DNA of 64,000 nucleotides from Bordetella genomosp. 10. Lineage in GTDB: Bacteria; Pseudomonadota; Gammaproteobacteria; Burkholderiales; Burkholderiaceae_B. Shown here piece after piece: positions 23,883-32,402 of the stretch; positions within the stretch are counted from its first letter, which is position 1, and each line of letters starts with the position of its first letter. The stretch covers positions 806,001-870,000 of the forward strand of contig NZ_NEVM01000002.1 in NCBI RefSeq assembly GCF_002261225.1, in the 5' to 3' direction. Under the pieces are notes generated by a model. That model had not been told where the DNA came from and made no database searches. It saw nothing but the letters and a program-made list of their open reading frames with translations. Both the position numbers and the translations under genes were made by a program.

Positions 23883-24803
23883 ATGTGGAACCTGACTTTT
23901 ACCCCGCCCGAAATCATCGACGCCACCGTCCTCACCAGGCTGCCGGATCGCTTCCGGGAGGCGCGCAAGACGGCCTGGGGCGACGCCAACAAGCCCGGCC
24001 AATTGCTGGACAGCTTCCTCGAAGGGCCGTCCTTCGACCGCGACGGCAATCTCTGGGTCACCGATATTCCCAACGGGCGCATTTTCCGCATCGATACCGC
24101 CTTGAACTGGACGCTGGCGGCGCAGTACGACGGCTGGCCCAACGGCAGCGCCTTCCATCGGGACGGCAGCCTGTGGATCGCCGATTACCGGCGCGGCATC
24201 CTGCGCCTGGAGCCGGGCGCCGACGCCCCGGAGCCCGTCCTGCCGCATCGCAATAGCGAATCGTTCAGGGGCATCAACGACCTGACCTTCGACGGCCAGG
24301 GCAGGCTGCTGTTCACGGACCAGGGGCAGACCGGGATGCAGGATCCCACCGGCCACGTCTACCGCCTGGACACCGACGGCAGGCTGGAAGCGCTGATTCG
24401 CAACGCCCCCAGCCCGAACGGCCTGGCGCTGAACGCCGACGGCAGCGCGCTCTATCTGGCGGTGACGCGGGGCAACGCCGTCTGGCGCGCGCCCCTGCCG
24501 GCCACCGGCGGCACGGCCAAGGTCGGCCAGTTCCAGACCTTCTTCGGCACCAGCGGGCCGGACGGCCTGGCCGTCGACGTCCAGAGCGGCGTGGCCGTGG
24601 GGCATGCCAGCCTGCGCGGCGCCTTCGTCCTCAACGCGCACGGCGAGATCACGCATTACGTCCGCAGCCCCGTCGGCGCCACGCTGACGAATCTCGCCTA
24701 CCGGCCGGGGACGCGGGAACTGATCATGGTCGAGTCCCAGACCGGCACGCTGTTGACGGCGACGCTGCCGCACGAAGGCCTGCCGCTGTTCTCGCACGCC
24801 TAG
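23883..24803 (+). CDS. SMP-30/gluconolactonase family lactone hydrolase-like protein
   Basis: This 306-residue six-bladed beta-propeller protein has SMP-30/gluconolactonase features: FLEGPSFDRDGNLWVTDIPNGRIFRID with the metal-binding Glu, FRGINDLTFDGQGRLLFTDQG with Asn-Asp ligands, and NAPSPNGLALNADGSALYLAVT. Such enzymes open sugar-acid or other lactones. It has no signal peptide. It follows the Bug receptor closely and stands near a hydroxyacid dehydrogenase and an RraA-type aldolase, so it probably hydrolyses a lactone in the same catabolic route. Confidence 0.85.
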   Translation: MWNLTFTPPEIIDATVLTRLPDRFREARKTAWGDANKPGQLLDSFLEGPSFDRDGNLWVTDIPNGRIFRIDTALNWTLAAQYDGWPNGSAFHRDGSLWIADYRRGILRLEPGADAPEPVLPHRNSESFRGINDLTFDGQGRLLFTDQGQTGMQDPTGHVYRLDTDGRLEALIRNAPSPNGLALNADGSALYLAVTRGNAVWRAPLPATGGTAKVGQFQTFFGTSGPDGLAVDVQSGVAVGHASLRGAFVLNAHGEITHYVRSPVGATLTNLAYRPGTRELIMVESQTGTLLTATLPHEGLPLFSHA

Positions 24804-24876
24804 GCCTTGCGCACGGCTTCCCGCGCGGCGGTGCATGTGAAGCCGCGCGAGGTGGCCGCGCGGGCACGCGGCAGGA

Positions 24877-25785
24877 TCAATCCATCCGATGGAACAGCGC
24901 CTGCCCGTGCTCGCGCAATAGCTTCACCAGCTTCTCCGCCGCGGGCGAGAGACTGACGTCCTTCGGATACGTCAGGCCGAAGTTGCGCACCAGCGTGGTG
25001 GCCTCCAGCGGAATTTCGCGCAGGCGGCCGCGGCTGGCCTGTATCGTCCGGCGCGAGACGAAACTGAGCAGATGCGTGTCCGCGATGACGCGCGGAATGA
25101 GGGGGATGGAGTTGGTCTCGATCTGCGTGCGCGGGGCGGCCAGCCCGCGCGATTCGAAGACCTGGTCGAGCCACAGGCGGCTGGCCACGCTGACGTTGGG
25201 CAGCGCCCAGCGATAACGCGTCATCTGCTCCAGCGTAACGGCCTTGCGCGACCGCAGGATGGGATGCCCCGCGCCCGCCGCCACCACCACGATGTCCTCC
25301 AGCAGGGTGTCGTAGACGAACTCGTCGTCGTCGTGGTCCGGCACGAAGCCCAGCACCAGGTCCAGGTTGCCGTCGCGCAGCTCGATGCGCGATTCGTAGT
25401 TCATCCGGATCAGCAGCTTGAGCTGCACGTCGGGCGCTTCCCGCAGCAGGCGTTGCGAGATGGTGGGCAGCAGGTACTCGGCGCCCAGCGGGCCGCACCC
25501 CAGGCGCACGATGCCCGCCGTGCCCTGTCCCAGCGCGGCGACTTCGTCCCGCACGGCGTCCGCGGCATTGAGCAGCGGCGTGGCGCGCTTCAACAGGGCC
25601 GCGCCCGCGGCGCTCAGGCGCTGGCTGCGTCCCACGCGTTCGAACAGGCGCGCGCCCACCGAGGCTTCCAGGCGGGTGATCGCCTTCACCAGGGCCGGTT
25701 GCGAGCGATGCACCGCCGAGGCCGCGCGCCGGGTATTGCCGGCTTGCGCCAGCGCCACGAAGTACTTGAGATCACGCAGGTCCAC
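24877..25785 (-). CDS. LysR-family transcriptional regulator
   Basis: A 302-residue LysR protein (MDLRDLKYFVALAQAGNTRRAASAVHRSQPALVKAITRLE) with the N-terminal HTH and C-terminal ligand-binding domain. It is convergent with the SMP-30 gene and divergent from the hydroxyacid dehydrogenase gene with a 184-base gap, the usual layout for a LysR protein that controls its divergent neighbour. The gap contains AT-rich segments around 25800-25860 suitable for binding, but I could not fix one T-N11-A site. Confidence 0.92.
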   Translation of the reverse strand: MDLRDLKYFVALAQAGNTRRAASAVHRSQPALVKAITRLEASVGARLFERVGRSQRLSAAGAALLKRATPLLNAADAVRDEVAALGQGTAGIVRLGCGPLGAEYLLPTISQRLLREAPDVQLKLLIRMNYESRIELRDGNLDLVLGFVPDHDDDEFVYDTLLEDIVVVAAGAGHPILRSRKAVTLEQMTRYRWALPNVSVASRLWLDQVFESRGLAAPRTQIETNSIPLIPRVIADTHLLSFVSRRTIQASRGRLREIPLEATTLVRNFGLTYPKDVSLSPAAEKLVKLLREHGQALFHRMD

Positions 25786-25969
25786 GAGTTTGATTTCCCA
25801 TGGGAATCAATTGATCAAAATTTTACAGTAGACGGCATCAATCGTCGGCGCCGACAATTTTGCCTTCACGACAAGAACAATTGAACGGAGACGATATCGT
25901 GACTGCCTCGCTGGACGCCCGCCAGGGCGCGACTCCTCCCATCCCTTCCATCCGCGTGGAGCGCCTGCC

Positions 25970-26965
25970 ATGACGCCCACCGTTTTCGTCACCGCCCCCA
26001 AACTCGCGCCAGCCGGCGTGGACCTGCTGCGGGCCGCGGGCGCGCGCGTGATCTACCTGCCCGACGCCGACGACGTCCAGGGCGTGCGCGACATCCTGGC
26101 CGCCGAGCCCGTGGACGCCGTCATTTCCCGCACCGTGGCGCTGGACGCGCAGGCTATCGCCGCCTGCCCCACGCTGAAGGTGGTTTCCAAGCACGGCGTC
26201 GGCGTCAGCAATATCGACGTGGCGGCCTGCACCGCGCGCGGTATCCCCGTCTACATGACGCCGGGCGCCAACGCGCAGTCCGTGGCGGAGCTGACCCTGG
26301 GACTGATGCTCGCGGCGGCTCGCCGCATCAACTGGATGGACGGCGAGTTGCGCGCGGGGCGCTGGTCGCGCGCCCAGGATGGCCTGGAGCTGCACGGCCG
26401 CGCGCTCGGCCTGGTGGGCTTCGGCCAGGTCGGGCAACGCGTGGCGCGCGTGTGCCTGGCGCTGGGCATGCAGGTGCATGCCCACGATCCGGCGCTGCGC
26501 GGGGCGGGCAGTCCGGTGGAGGGCGTCAGGTTGTGGGACGCGCTGGACGAGATGCTGCCGCATTGCGACGTGCTCAGCCTGCACGTGCCCTTGAACGACC
26601 ATACGCGCAATCTGCTGGATGACGCCCGCCTGGCCCGGCTGCCCAAGGGCGCCATCCTGTTGAACACCGCGCGCGGTGAAGTGGTGGACGAGGCCGCCCT
26701 GGTGCGCGCCTTGCAATCGGGCCAGCTCCATGCCGCCGGGCTCGACACGATGGCGGTGGAGCCCTTGCCGGCCGGCAGCCCGCTGACCGGGCTGCGCAAT
26801 GTAGTGTTGACCCCGCACGTGGGCGGCTCGACGCCGGCCGCGCTGGCGGCCATGGCGTCGGGCGCCGCGCGCAACGTGCTTGGCTGGCTGCGCGGAGAAC
26901 CGGCCGATGCGGCGGCGTGCGTGAACGCGGCGGTGCTGGCGCGCGGCGGAACCGCCGGTGCGTGA
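25970..26965 (+). CDS. D-2-hydroxyacid dehydrogenase (phosphoglycerate dehydrogenase-like)
   Basis: This 331-residue NAD-dependent dehydrogenase has the split catalytic/NAD domain layout of the D-isomer hydroxyacid family: VSKHGVGVSNIDVAAC, NAD motif GLVGFGQVGQRVA near residue 148, LNTARGEVVDEAAL with the catalytic Arg, and LTPHVGGSTPAALAAM with the catalytic His. It lacks the ACT domain of long SerA proteins. The divergent LysR and the following RraA aldolase gene suggest it oxidises or reduces a 2-hydroxyacid in a catabolic route rather than serving serine synthesis. Confidence 0.88.
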   Translation: MTPTVFVTAPKLAPAGVDLLRAAGARVIYLPDADDVQGVRDILAAEPVDAVISRTVALDAQAIAACPTLKVVSKHGVGVSNIDVAACTARGIPVYMTPGANAQSVAELTLGLMLAAARRINWMDGELRAGRWSRAQDGLELHGRALGLVGFGQVGQRVARVCLALGMQVHAHDPALRGAGSPVEGVRLWDALDEMLPHCDVLSLHVPLNDHTRNLLDDARLARLPKGAILLNTARGEVVDEAALVRALQSGQLHAAGLDTMAVEPLPAGSPLTGLRNVVLTPHVGGSTPAALAAMASGAARNVLGWLRGEPADAAACVNAAVLARGGTAGA

Positions 26966-27038
26966 CTGCATCGTGACCGCGGCATGGCTGCGCCGCGATC
27001 CTCGCTTTATCCCTATCCAGTTTCCACAGGAGCGAATC

Positions 27039-27752
27039 TTGGAACCGACCACAACGAATGCTTCCTCTCAACCTTCCTGGCCCGCGGGCTTTCGCATCAA
27101 CCCGCGCGCGGCGGGGCCGGCCGCCGATATCGTGCAAGGCTTTCAAGGCCTGCCGGCCGCGGCCGTCGGCGATTCCATGAGCCGCCACGTCGGCACGCTG
27201 GGCCTGAGGCAATATCACGCCCGCCTGGATACGACGATCTGCGGGCCGGCCTTCACCGTGCGCGTGCGTCCCGGCGACAACCTGATGATCCACAAGGCCT
27301 TGCTGATGGTGCGTCCCGGCGACGTGCTGGTGATCGACGGCGGCGGCGACGTGACGCAGGCGCTGGTGGGCGGCCTGATGCGCACCACCTGCGTGGCGCG
27401 CAAGCTGGCGGGGCTGGTGATCGACGGCGCCGTGCGCGACCTGGTCGAGTGGGCCGAGGACGGCATGCCCATCTGGGCGCGCGGCCATACGCATCGCGGT
27501 CCGACCAAGGACGGCCCGGGCGAGATCAACGTGCCGATCGTCTGCGCCGGCATGGCGGTCTTGCCGGGCGATCTCATTGTCGCCGATGCCGACGGCGTGA
27601 TTGCCGTGCGCGCCGAGGACGCCGCCGATATCCTGGCGCGCACGCGCGCCCATCTGGAGAAGGAAGCCAGGATACGCGAAACGAATCGCTCGGGAACCGC
27701 GGATCCGGAACGCTTCGACGCCGTGCTGCGCGCCAAGGGCCTGCCGGTCTGA
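27039..27752 (+). CDS. RraA-like protein, probable 4-hydroxy-4-methyl-2-oxoglutarate aldolase type
   Basis: A 237-residue member of the RraA/HMG aldolase family: AAVGDSMSRHVG, VRPGDNLMIHKAL, GDVLVIDGGGDVTQA and GLVIDGAVRDLVEW with the Asp-Arg pair used for metal/substrate binding, then PGDLIVADADGVIAV. Members cleave or decarboxylate oxaloacetate-like acids. The start is decided by AGGAG at 27029-27033 placed before TTG at 27039; no ATG is available close by, and the frame upstream overlaps the dehydrogenase gene end. It lies downstream of the hydroxyacid dehydrogenase, so both probably act in the same route. Confidence 0.85.
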   Translation: MEPTTTNASSQPSWPAGFRINPRAAGPAADIVQGFQGLPAAAVGDSMSRHVGTLGLRQYHARLDTTICGPAFTVRVRPGDNLMIHKALLMVRPGDVLVIDGGGDVTQALVGGLMRTTCVARKLAGLVIDGAVRDLVEWAEDGMPIWARGHTHRGPTKDGPGEINVPIVCAGMAVLPGDLIVADADGVIAVRAEDAADILARTRAHLEKEARIRETNRSGTADPERFDAVLRAKGLPV

Positions 27753-27871
27753 GGCCTGAGCGCGTATCGTTGCCTTGCCGAGGCCATCCCGGCCTTGGCG
27801 GGGAAATAGAGCAGTAGAAAGAACAGTGGAACAGTCAAGATAAAAACAGGAGACAAGCAATGGATGGACGC

Positions 27872-27957
27872 CATTTTTTGCCGCCGGGCCGCCCCAAGGC
27901 AAAAAAGCCCCCTTGGGGGGCAGCAAGCGGCGCAGCCGTGCGGCGTGGGGGCCTTTT
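27872..27957. repeat. Intergenic-type repeat element intruding on the Bug receptor gene start
   Basis: A block beginning CCATTTTTTGCCGCCGGG and containing the stem CCCCAAGG ... CCTTGGGG around an A-rich loop, then GCAGCAAGCGGCGCAGCCG and a GTGGGGGCC run, has the look of the dispersed hairpin repeats common between genes of Alcaligenaceae. I recognise the type from memory and saw only one copy in this window. Here it sits at the beginning of a receptor gene rather than between genes. Confidence 0.55.
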
Positions 27958-28941
27958 CTGCGGGCCGCCGCGTCGGCCCCCTTCATCCCCGCCGCCATCC
28001 CGCTCGCGCTCGCGTCCGCCGGGGCCCACGCGCAAGGCGCGGATTGGCCGAAGTCGCCCATCAAACTGGTGGTTCCCTTTCCGCCGGGCGGCGGCACCGA
28101 TACGGTGTCCCGGCTGGTGGCGGAGAAGTTGACCGTGCTGGACAAATGGCAGGTGATCGTCGACAACCGGCCGGGCGCCGCGGGCAATATCGGCCTGGAC
28201 CAGGCGTCGAAGGCGCGCCCCGACGGCTATATCCTGGCCATGGCGCAGACCTCCAACATGGCGATCAACCCGGCGCTGTACGCCAGCATGCCTTTCGATC
28301 CCTTGAAGGACCTGACGCCTATCGTGGAGGTGTGCGCGCAGCCCGTGGTCCTGGTGGTGCGCAACGAGTCGCCCTTCAAGAGCCTGACCGATCTCGTCCA
28401 GGCCGCCAAGCGCGATCCCGGCAAGTACACCGTGGCGCAGGCCGGCTTGGGCACGGTGGGCCATCTGGCGGGCGAGATGCTGGTCCGCGCGGCCGGCATC
28501 CAGATGATGCAGGTCCCGTACAAGGGCGCGGGTCCGGCCATGACGGACTTGATGGGCGGCCAGGTGGACACGTATTTCGGCAGCGCGGCGTCGGTGATGC
28601 CGCAACTGCATGCCAGGAAGATACGCGCCCTGGCGGTCACCTCGTCGCGCCGCCTGCAGGGCCTGCCGGAGGTGCCCACGGTGGCCGAACAGGGCTATGC
28701 CGGCTTCGAGGCGACGACCTGGCTGGGCCTGGTCGGGCCGGCCGGCCTGCCCGAGAACGTGGTGGCGGTGGTCAACGGCGCGGTCAACGCCGTGTTGGCG
28801 CGCAAGGACGTCCAGGACCGCCTGCTGGCCGAAGGCAACGAGCCTGTCGGCGGGACGGCGCAAGACTTCGCGCAAGTGGTGCGGGCCGAACATGCCAAGT
28901 GGGGCAAGCTGATACGCGACGCCGGCATCAAGGTGGAATAA
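27913..28941 (+). CDS. Bug-family (TctC-type) receptor with a rebuilt or broken N-terminus
   Basis: The body from about residue 43 on is a normal Bug receptor (SPIKLVVPFPPGGGTDTVSRLVAEK, NRPGAAGNIGLDQASKA, VPYKGAGPAMTDLMGGQVDTYFG). The N-terminus is odd: the strong ribosome site AGGAGACAAGCA stands before ATG 27860, which is in another frame, and a repeat element lies between. The only in-frame start is TTG 27913 inside the repeat, giving MGGSKRRSRAAWG followed by a hydrophobic part ending GAHAQ. That could still act as a signal peptide, but with no ribosome site. It is either a pseudogene or a gene using a replaced start. Confidence 0.7.
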   Translation: MGGSKRRSRAAWGPFLRAAASAPFIPAAIPLALASAGAHAQGADWPKSPIKLVVPFPPGGGTDTVSRLVAEKLTVLDKWQVIVDNRPGAAGNIGLDQASKARPDGYILAMAQTSNMAINPALYASMPFDPLKDLTPIVEVCAQPVVLVVRNESPFKSLTDLVQAAKRDPGKYTVAQAGLGTVGHLAGEMLVRAAGIQMMQVPYKGAGPAMTDLMGGQVDTYFGSAASVMPQLHARKIRALAVTSSRRLQGLPEVPTVAEQGYAGFEATTWLGLVGPAGLPENVVAVVNGAVNAVLARKDVQDRLLAEGNEPVGGTAQDFAQVVRAEHAKWGKLIRDAGIKVE

Positions 28942-29060
28942 GGCCCAGGGTAGCCGGCCTGCGCGGCCGGCTATCGCCTATCGCCGTAGGATCGGCGGCA
29001 AGGCGCGCCGGGCGCGGCCTTCCGCCGCAACGCTCCTTGGGTGCGGAAGCCGCCGCCGCT

Positions 29061-29555
29061 TCAGGCCGTGCCGCCGGCGCAGGCCGCCTGCACGGCGCCC
29101 GCCAGCGATTCCGGCTTGATGGTCGGCGCGTAGCGGCGGATCGGCCGGCCGTCGCGGTCGACCAGGAATTTGGTGAAATTCCATTTGATCGCCTGCGTTC
29201 CCAGCAATCCCGGTTTTTCCCGCTTGAGCCACTGATAGAGCGGGTGGGCCTGCTCGCCGTTGACCTCGATCTTGGCGAAGAGGGGGAAATCGACCTGGTA
29301 GTTCAACGTGCAGAAGTTGCGGATCTCCGCCTCGTCGCCGGGCTCCTGGTGGCGGAACTGGTCGCAGGGAAAACCGAGCACGCTGAAACCGGCCTCCCGG
29401 TACGTGCGGTGCAGCGCCTGCAAGCCCGCGTACTGGGGCGTGAAGCCGCACTTGGACGCGACGTTGACCACCAGCAGCACCTGGCCCGCGTAATCGCGCA
29501 GCGAACGTTCGACGCCGTCGATGTCGCGCGCGGAGAAATCGTAGATCGAGGTCAT
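29061..29555 (-). CDS. Glutathione peroxidase
   Basis: This 164-residue peroxidase reduces hydroperoxides with a thiol partner. The Cys form of the catalytic residue is in NVASKCGFTPQYAG, followed by FPCDQFRHQEPG with the catalytic Gln and IKWNFTKFLVDRDG with the Trp. Length and order match bacterial GPx/BtuE. There is no signal peptide, so it is cytoplasmic. I use the ATG at 29555 because family similarity starts directly there. It is convergent with the Bug receptor gene and stands alone. Confidence 0.93.
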   Translation of the reverse strand: MTSIYDFSARDIDGVERSLRDYAGQVLLVVNVASKCGFTPQYAGLQALHRTYREAGFSVLGFPCDQFRHQEPGDEAEIRNFCTLNYQVDFPLFAKIEVNGEQAHPLYQWLKREKPGLLGTQAIKWNFTKFLVDRDGRPIRRYAPTIKPESLAGAVQAACAGGTA

Positions 29556-29834
29556 GGGGTAGGGGGAACTCCTGGTTGCGGCGCCGCATCGGGCCAGCGC
29601 CGCATTAGGCCATTCGGATGGCGGCCGGCGGCCGTGAGCTGCGTGCATCATAGTAGCGTAGCAGCGCGCGGGGCCGGGATGCCCGCAATGGCCCGCGACG
29701 CGGCGGGGTTCTCCCGGCCCCGCCCGCGCCGGCGGGTATAGTGCACCCATAAAGAGATGCATTGAGAAAAGGCGTCGAGGCGGGATGCGCCGCACGAGAC
29801 AGCCGGTGGCAGGGACGGAGACAGGGAGACAGGC

Positions 29835-30182
29835 ATGATACGGGCGACCCAGATGGTGGATCGGTTGCAGGGGATGCTGGCGGCGGGCAAGGACAATGTG
29901 CTGCTGCGCTATACGTTGGGCAAGACCTACGCGGAGCAGGAAAACTACGAGGCCGCCACCGAACATCTGCGCGCGGCGCTGGCGTTCGACGATACCTACT
30001 CGGTGGCCTGGAAATGGCTCGGCAAGGCCCGCCTGGGGGCGGGCGACCGCGCCGGCGCGCGCGAAGCCTGGGACCGGGGGCTGGCCGCCGCGCGCGAACG
30101 CGGCGACGCGCAGATCGTCAAGGAACTGGGCGTCTTCCTCAAGCGGCTGGATCGCGAAGAGGGCGGCCCGGGGGCGGGCTGA
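29835..30182 (+). CDS. Small tetratricopeptide-repeat protein
   Basis: A 115-residue protein with about two TPR units (NVLLRYTLGKTYAEQENYEAATEHLRAALAFDDTYSVAWKWLGKA) and a third partial helix pair. TPR units mediate protein contacts; no enzymatic motif is seen and there is no signal peptide. Its partner is unknown. The 279 bases before it (29556-29834) and the 271 after it (30183-30453) hold nothing else that I can support. Confidence 0.75.
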   Translation: MIRATQMVDRLQGMLAAGKDNVLLRYTLGKTYAEQENYEAATEHLRAALAFDDTYSVAWKWLGKARLGAGDRAGAREAWDRGLAAARERGDAQIVKELGVFLKRLDREEGGPGAG

Positions 30183-30453
30183 GCCCGGCGGCCGGGCGCC
30201 GCGACGGCGCCATCGAAAGTGTTGGTCGGACGTCACAGGGTTCCCATGCGAGGCGTAGGGATGAGCCACAAAACGCAAACAGATGTGACGGCCTAGCGGC
30301 GGCCTTCGCTTGATTCCACAGCGCTTCTCCATTGCGCATCGCGGCCTCGGTCAAACCGTGAAACACGCGTGACGCCGTACCAGGTTGACGCTCATGTTGC
30401 GGGCGACTTGTAATGCAATGGGACCAGCCTTGGCAGCCGCAATGGGATATTTG

Positions 30454-31893
30454 ATGGATTTTCGTCCGCCCTTCTTCAGAGGGGGCTTTTCCAATCGTAA
30501 AGCCGCACACGGCGCGCTGGACGCATTGTGGCGGCTGATGGATTTGCCTGAAGAAGCGCTGGACTACATTGACCTGCCGGGGGCCGACCCGGTGCTTCCT
30601 TCCTCCTTTTCCGTCGGCATGGCGGCGCAGTACAGCATGGGCGCGGCGGCGCTGGCCGCGGCGGAAATCTGGCATCTGCGCGGCGGCGGCAGACGGCAGC
30701 GCGTGACGGTGGACATGCGGCACGCGGCGCAGGAAACCCGCGGCTACTACACCCTCGACGGCGTCCCCTCCACGCGCTACGAAAAGATCACCGGCGTCTA
30801 CCGCTGCGGCGACGGCAACTGGGTTCGCATACACGCCAGCTTCGACCATCATCGCGACGGCGTATTGGCGCTGCTGGGCTGTCCGACCGGGGCGACGGTC
30901 GACCGCCGCATGGTCGAGAAGGCCTTGTTGCGCCGGAACGCTTTTGAATTTGAACAGGCGGCGGCCGACGCCGGCCTGGTGGTGGCGGCGATGCGCTCTT
31001 TCGACGAGTGGGACCGCCATCCGCAAGGGATCGCGGTGTCGCAACTGCCCGTGGTCAGCATCGAGCGCATCGGCGACGCGCCGCCGCGCGCGCTGGCGAG
31101 CTACGGCGCGGACCCGCGCCCGCTCAAGGACATCCGGGTGCTGGATCTGACGCGCGTGCTGGCCGGCCCGGTCGGCGGACGCACGCTGGCGGGCTATGGC
31201 GCGGACGTCATGCTTTTGAATTCTCCCAATCTGCCGAACATCGACGCGATCGCCGAGACCAGCCGCGGCAAGCTGTCGGTGCTGGCCGACCTGGATACGG
31301 CCACCGGCCGCATCACGCTGGGCAATCTGCTGCGCAGCGCCAATATCTTCATGCAGGCCTATCGGCCCGGCGCCCTGGCCGACCTGGGATTCGGCGTGGA
31401 GGACGTGGCGCGCATCCGGCCGGGCATCGTCTACGTTTCCTTGTCCGCCTATGGCCACGTGGGACCGTGGGCGGGGCGGCGCGGCTGCGATTCGGTGGTG
31501 CAGACGGCCACCGGCTTCAACCATGCCGAGGCCCAGGCCGCGTATCAGGAAGCGCCGCGGCCGCTGCCCACGCAGATTCTCGACTATGCCACGGGCTATC
31601 TGATGGCGTTCGGCGCGCAGGCGGCGTTGGCGCGGCAGGCGACCGAGGGCGGCAGTTGGCACGTGCGGGTCTCGCTGGCGCAGACCGGGCGCTGGCTGCG
31701 CGGCTTGCCGCGGGTGGCGGCGGGGCTGGACTGTGCCTTGCCCTCGCTGGATCCCTATCTGGAAACCACCGATTCCGGCTTCGGGCGCCTGACCGCCGTG
31801 CGCCACGCGGCGCGTTTCTCCGTGACGCCGGCGCGCTGGGTGCGGCCGTCCGTGCCGCCCGGCACCCATCCCACGGTCTGGCCTTTCAGTTGA
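30454..31893 (+). CDS. Family III CoA-transferase (CaiB/BaiF), apparently circularly permuted
   Basis: This 479-residue protein belongs to the CaiB/BaiF CoA-transferase family. The usual N-terminal motif (DIRVLDLTRVLAGPVGGRTLAGYGADVM) occurs in the middle, near residue 225, and the block usually found after the middle (GVYRCGDGNWVRIHASFDHHRDGVLALLG) comes first. The likely catalytic Asp lies in PTQILDYATGYL. Similar permuted members are coded elsewhere in proteobacteria, as I recall. The start is uncertain: ATG 30454, ATG 30538 and an open frame back to 30385 are possible, without a clear ribosome site. Neighbours give no clue to the acyl group. Confidence 0.78.
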   Translation: MDFRPPFFRGGFSNRKAAHGALDALWRLMDLPEEALDYIDLPGADPVLPSSFSVGMAAQYSMGAAALAAAEIWHLRGGGRRQRVTVDMRHAAQETRGYYTLDGVPSTRYEKITGVYRCGDGNWVRIHASFDHHRDGVLALLGCPTGATVDRRMVEKALLRRNAFEFEQAAADAGLVVAAMRSFDEWDRHPQGIAVSQLPVVSIERIGDAPPRALASYGADPRPLKDIRVLDLTRVLAGPVGGRTLAGYGADVMLLNSPNLPNIDAIAETSRGKLSVLADLDTATGRITLGNLLRSANIFMQAYRPGALADLGFGVEDVARIRPGIVYVSLSAYGHVGPWAGRRGCDSVVQTATGFNHAEAQAAYQEAPRPLPTQILDYATGYLMAFGAQAALARQATEGGSWHVRVSLAQTGRWLRGLPRVAAGLDCALPSLDPYLETTDSGFGRLTAVRHAARFSVTPARWVRPSVPPGTHPTVWPFS

Positions 31894-32036
31894 AGCCGCC
31901 GCGGGCGGATTTTCGGTAGACTTGCGGCGCCGGCAATCGCCCGCGGGTGTCTCGCCATCGGCGCCGGCGCCTGCCCACGCCTGCCCGCCGCTGCCCGCGC
32001 GGGCGCATCCTTCATCACGACAGCCAGGTGTCCATC

Positions 32037-32390
32037 ATGTCCACGACCATCTATCACAATCCGCGCTGCGGGACGTCGCGCACCGTTCTCGAACATCTGC
32101 AGCAGGCGGGAATCGAACCCATCGTCGTCGAATACCTGAAGACGCCGCCCACGCGCGAGGTGCTGGCGGCCATGATCAAGCAGTCGGGGCTGACGGTGCG
32201 CGAAGCCGTGCGCACCAAGGAAGCGGTCTACCAGGAACTGGGCCTGGACGCGGAAGGCGTGAGCGACGACCAGTTGCTGGACGCGATGGTCGCCCATCCC
32301 ATCCTGATCAACCGTCCTTTCGTGGTCACCGAGCGCGGGGCGCGCCTGTGCCGGCCGGCGGACGTGCTGGAAGAAATCCTGCCGGGTTGA
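32037..32390 (+). CDS. arsC: ArsC-family arsenate reductase (glutaredoxin type)
   Basis: A 117-residue protein with the ArsC motif TIYHNPRCGTSR (catalytic Cys), the middle motif VVEYLKTPPTREVL, and NRPFVVTERGARLCRP with the substrate-binding Arg. It has the normal length of ArsC rather than Spx/YffB. No ars operon genes flank it, so it could be a general thiol-dependent reductase rather than part of arsenic resistance. It runs toward the peroxiredoxin gene with 12 bases between the stops. Confidence 0.85.
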   Translation: MSTTIYHNPRCGTSRTVLEHLQQAGIEPIVVEYLKTPPTREVLAAMIKQSGLTVREAVRTKEAVYQELGLDAEGVSDDQLLDAMVAHPILINRPFVVTERGARLCRPADVLEEILPG

Positions 32391-32402
32391 GGTCGGAGCC
32401 GC

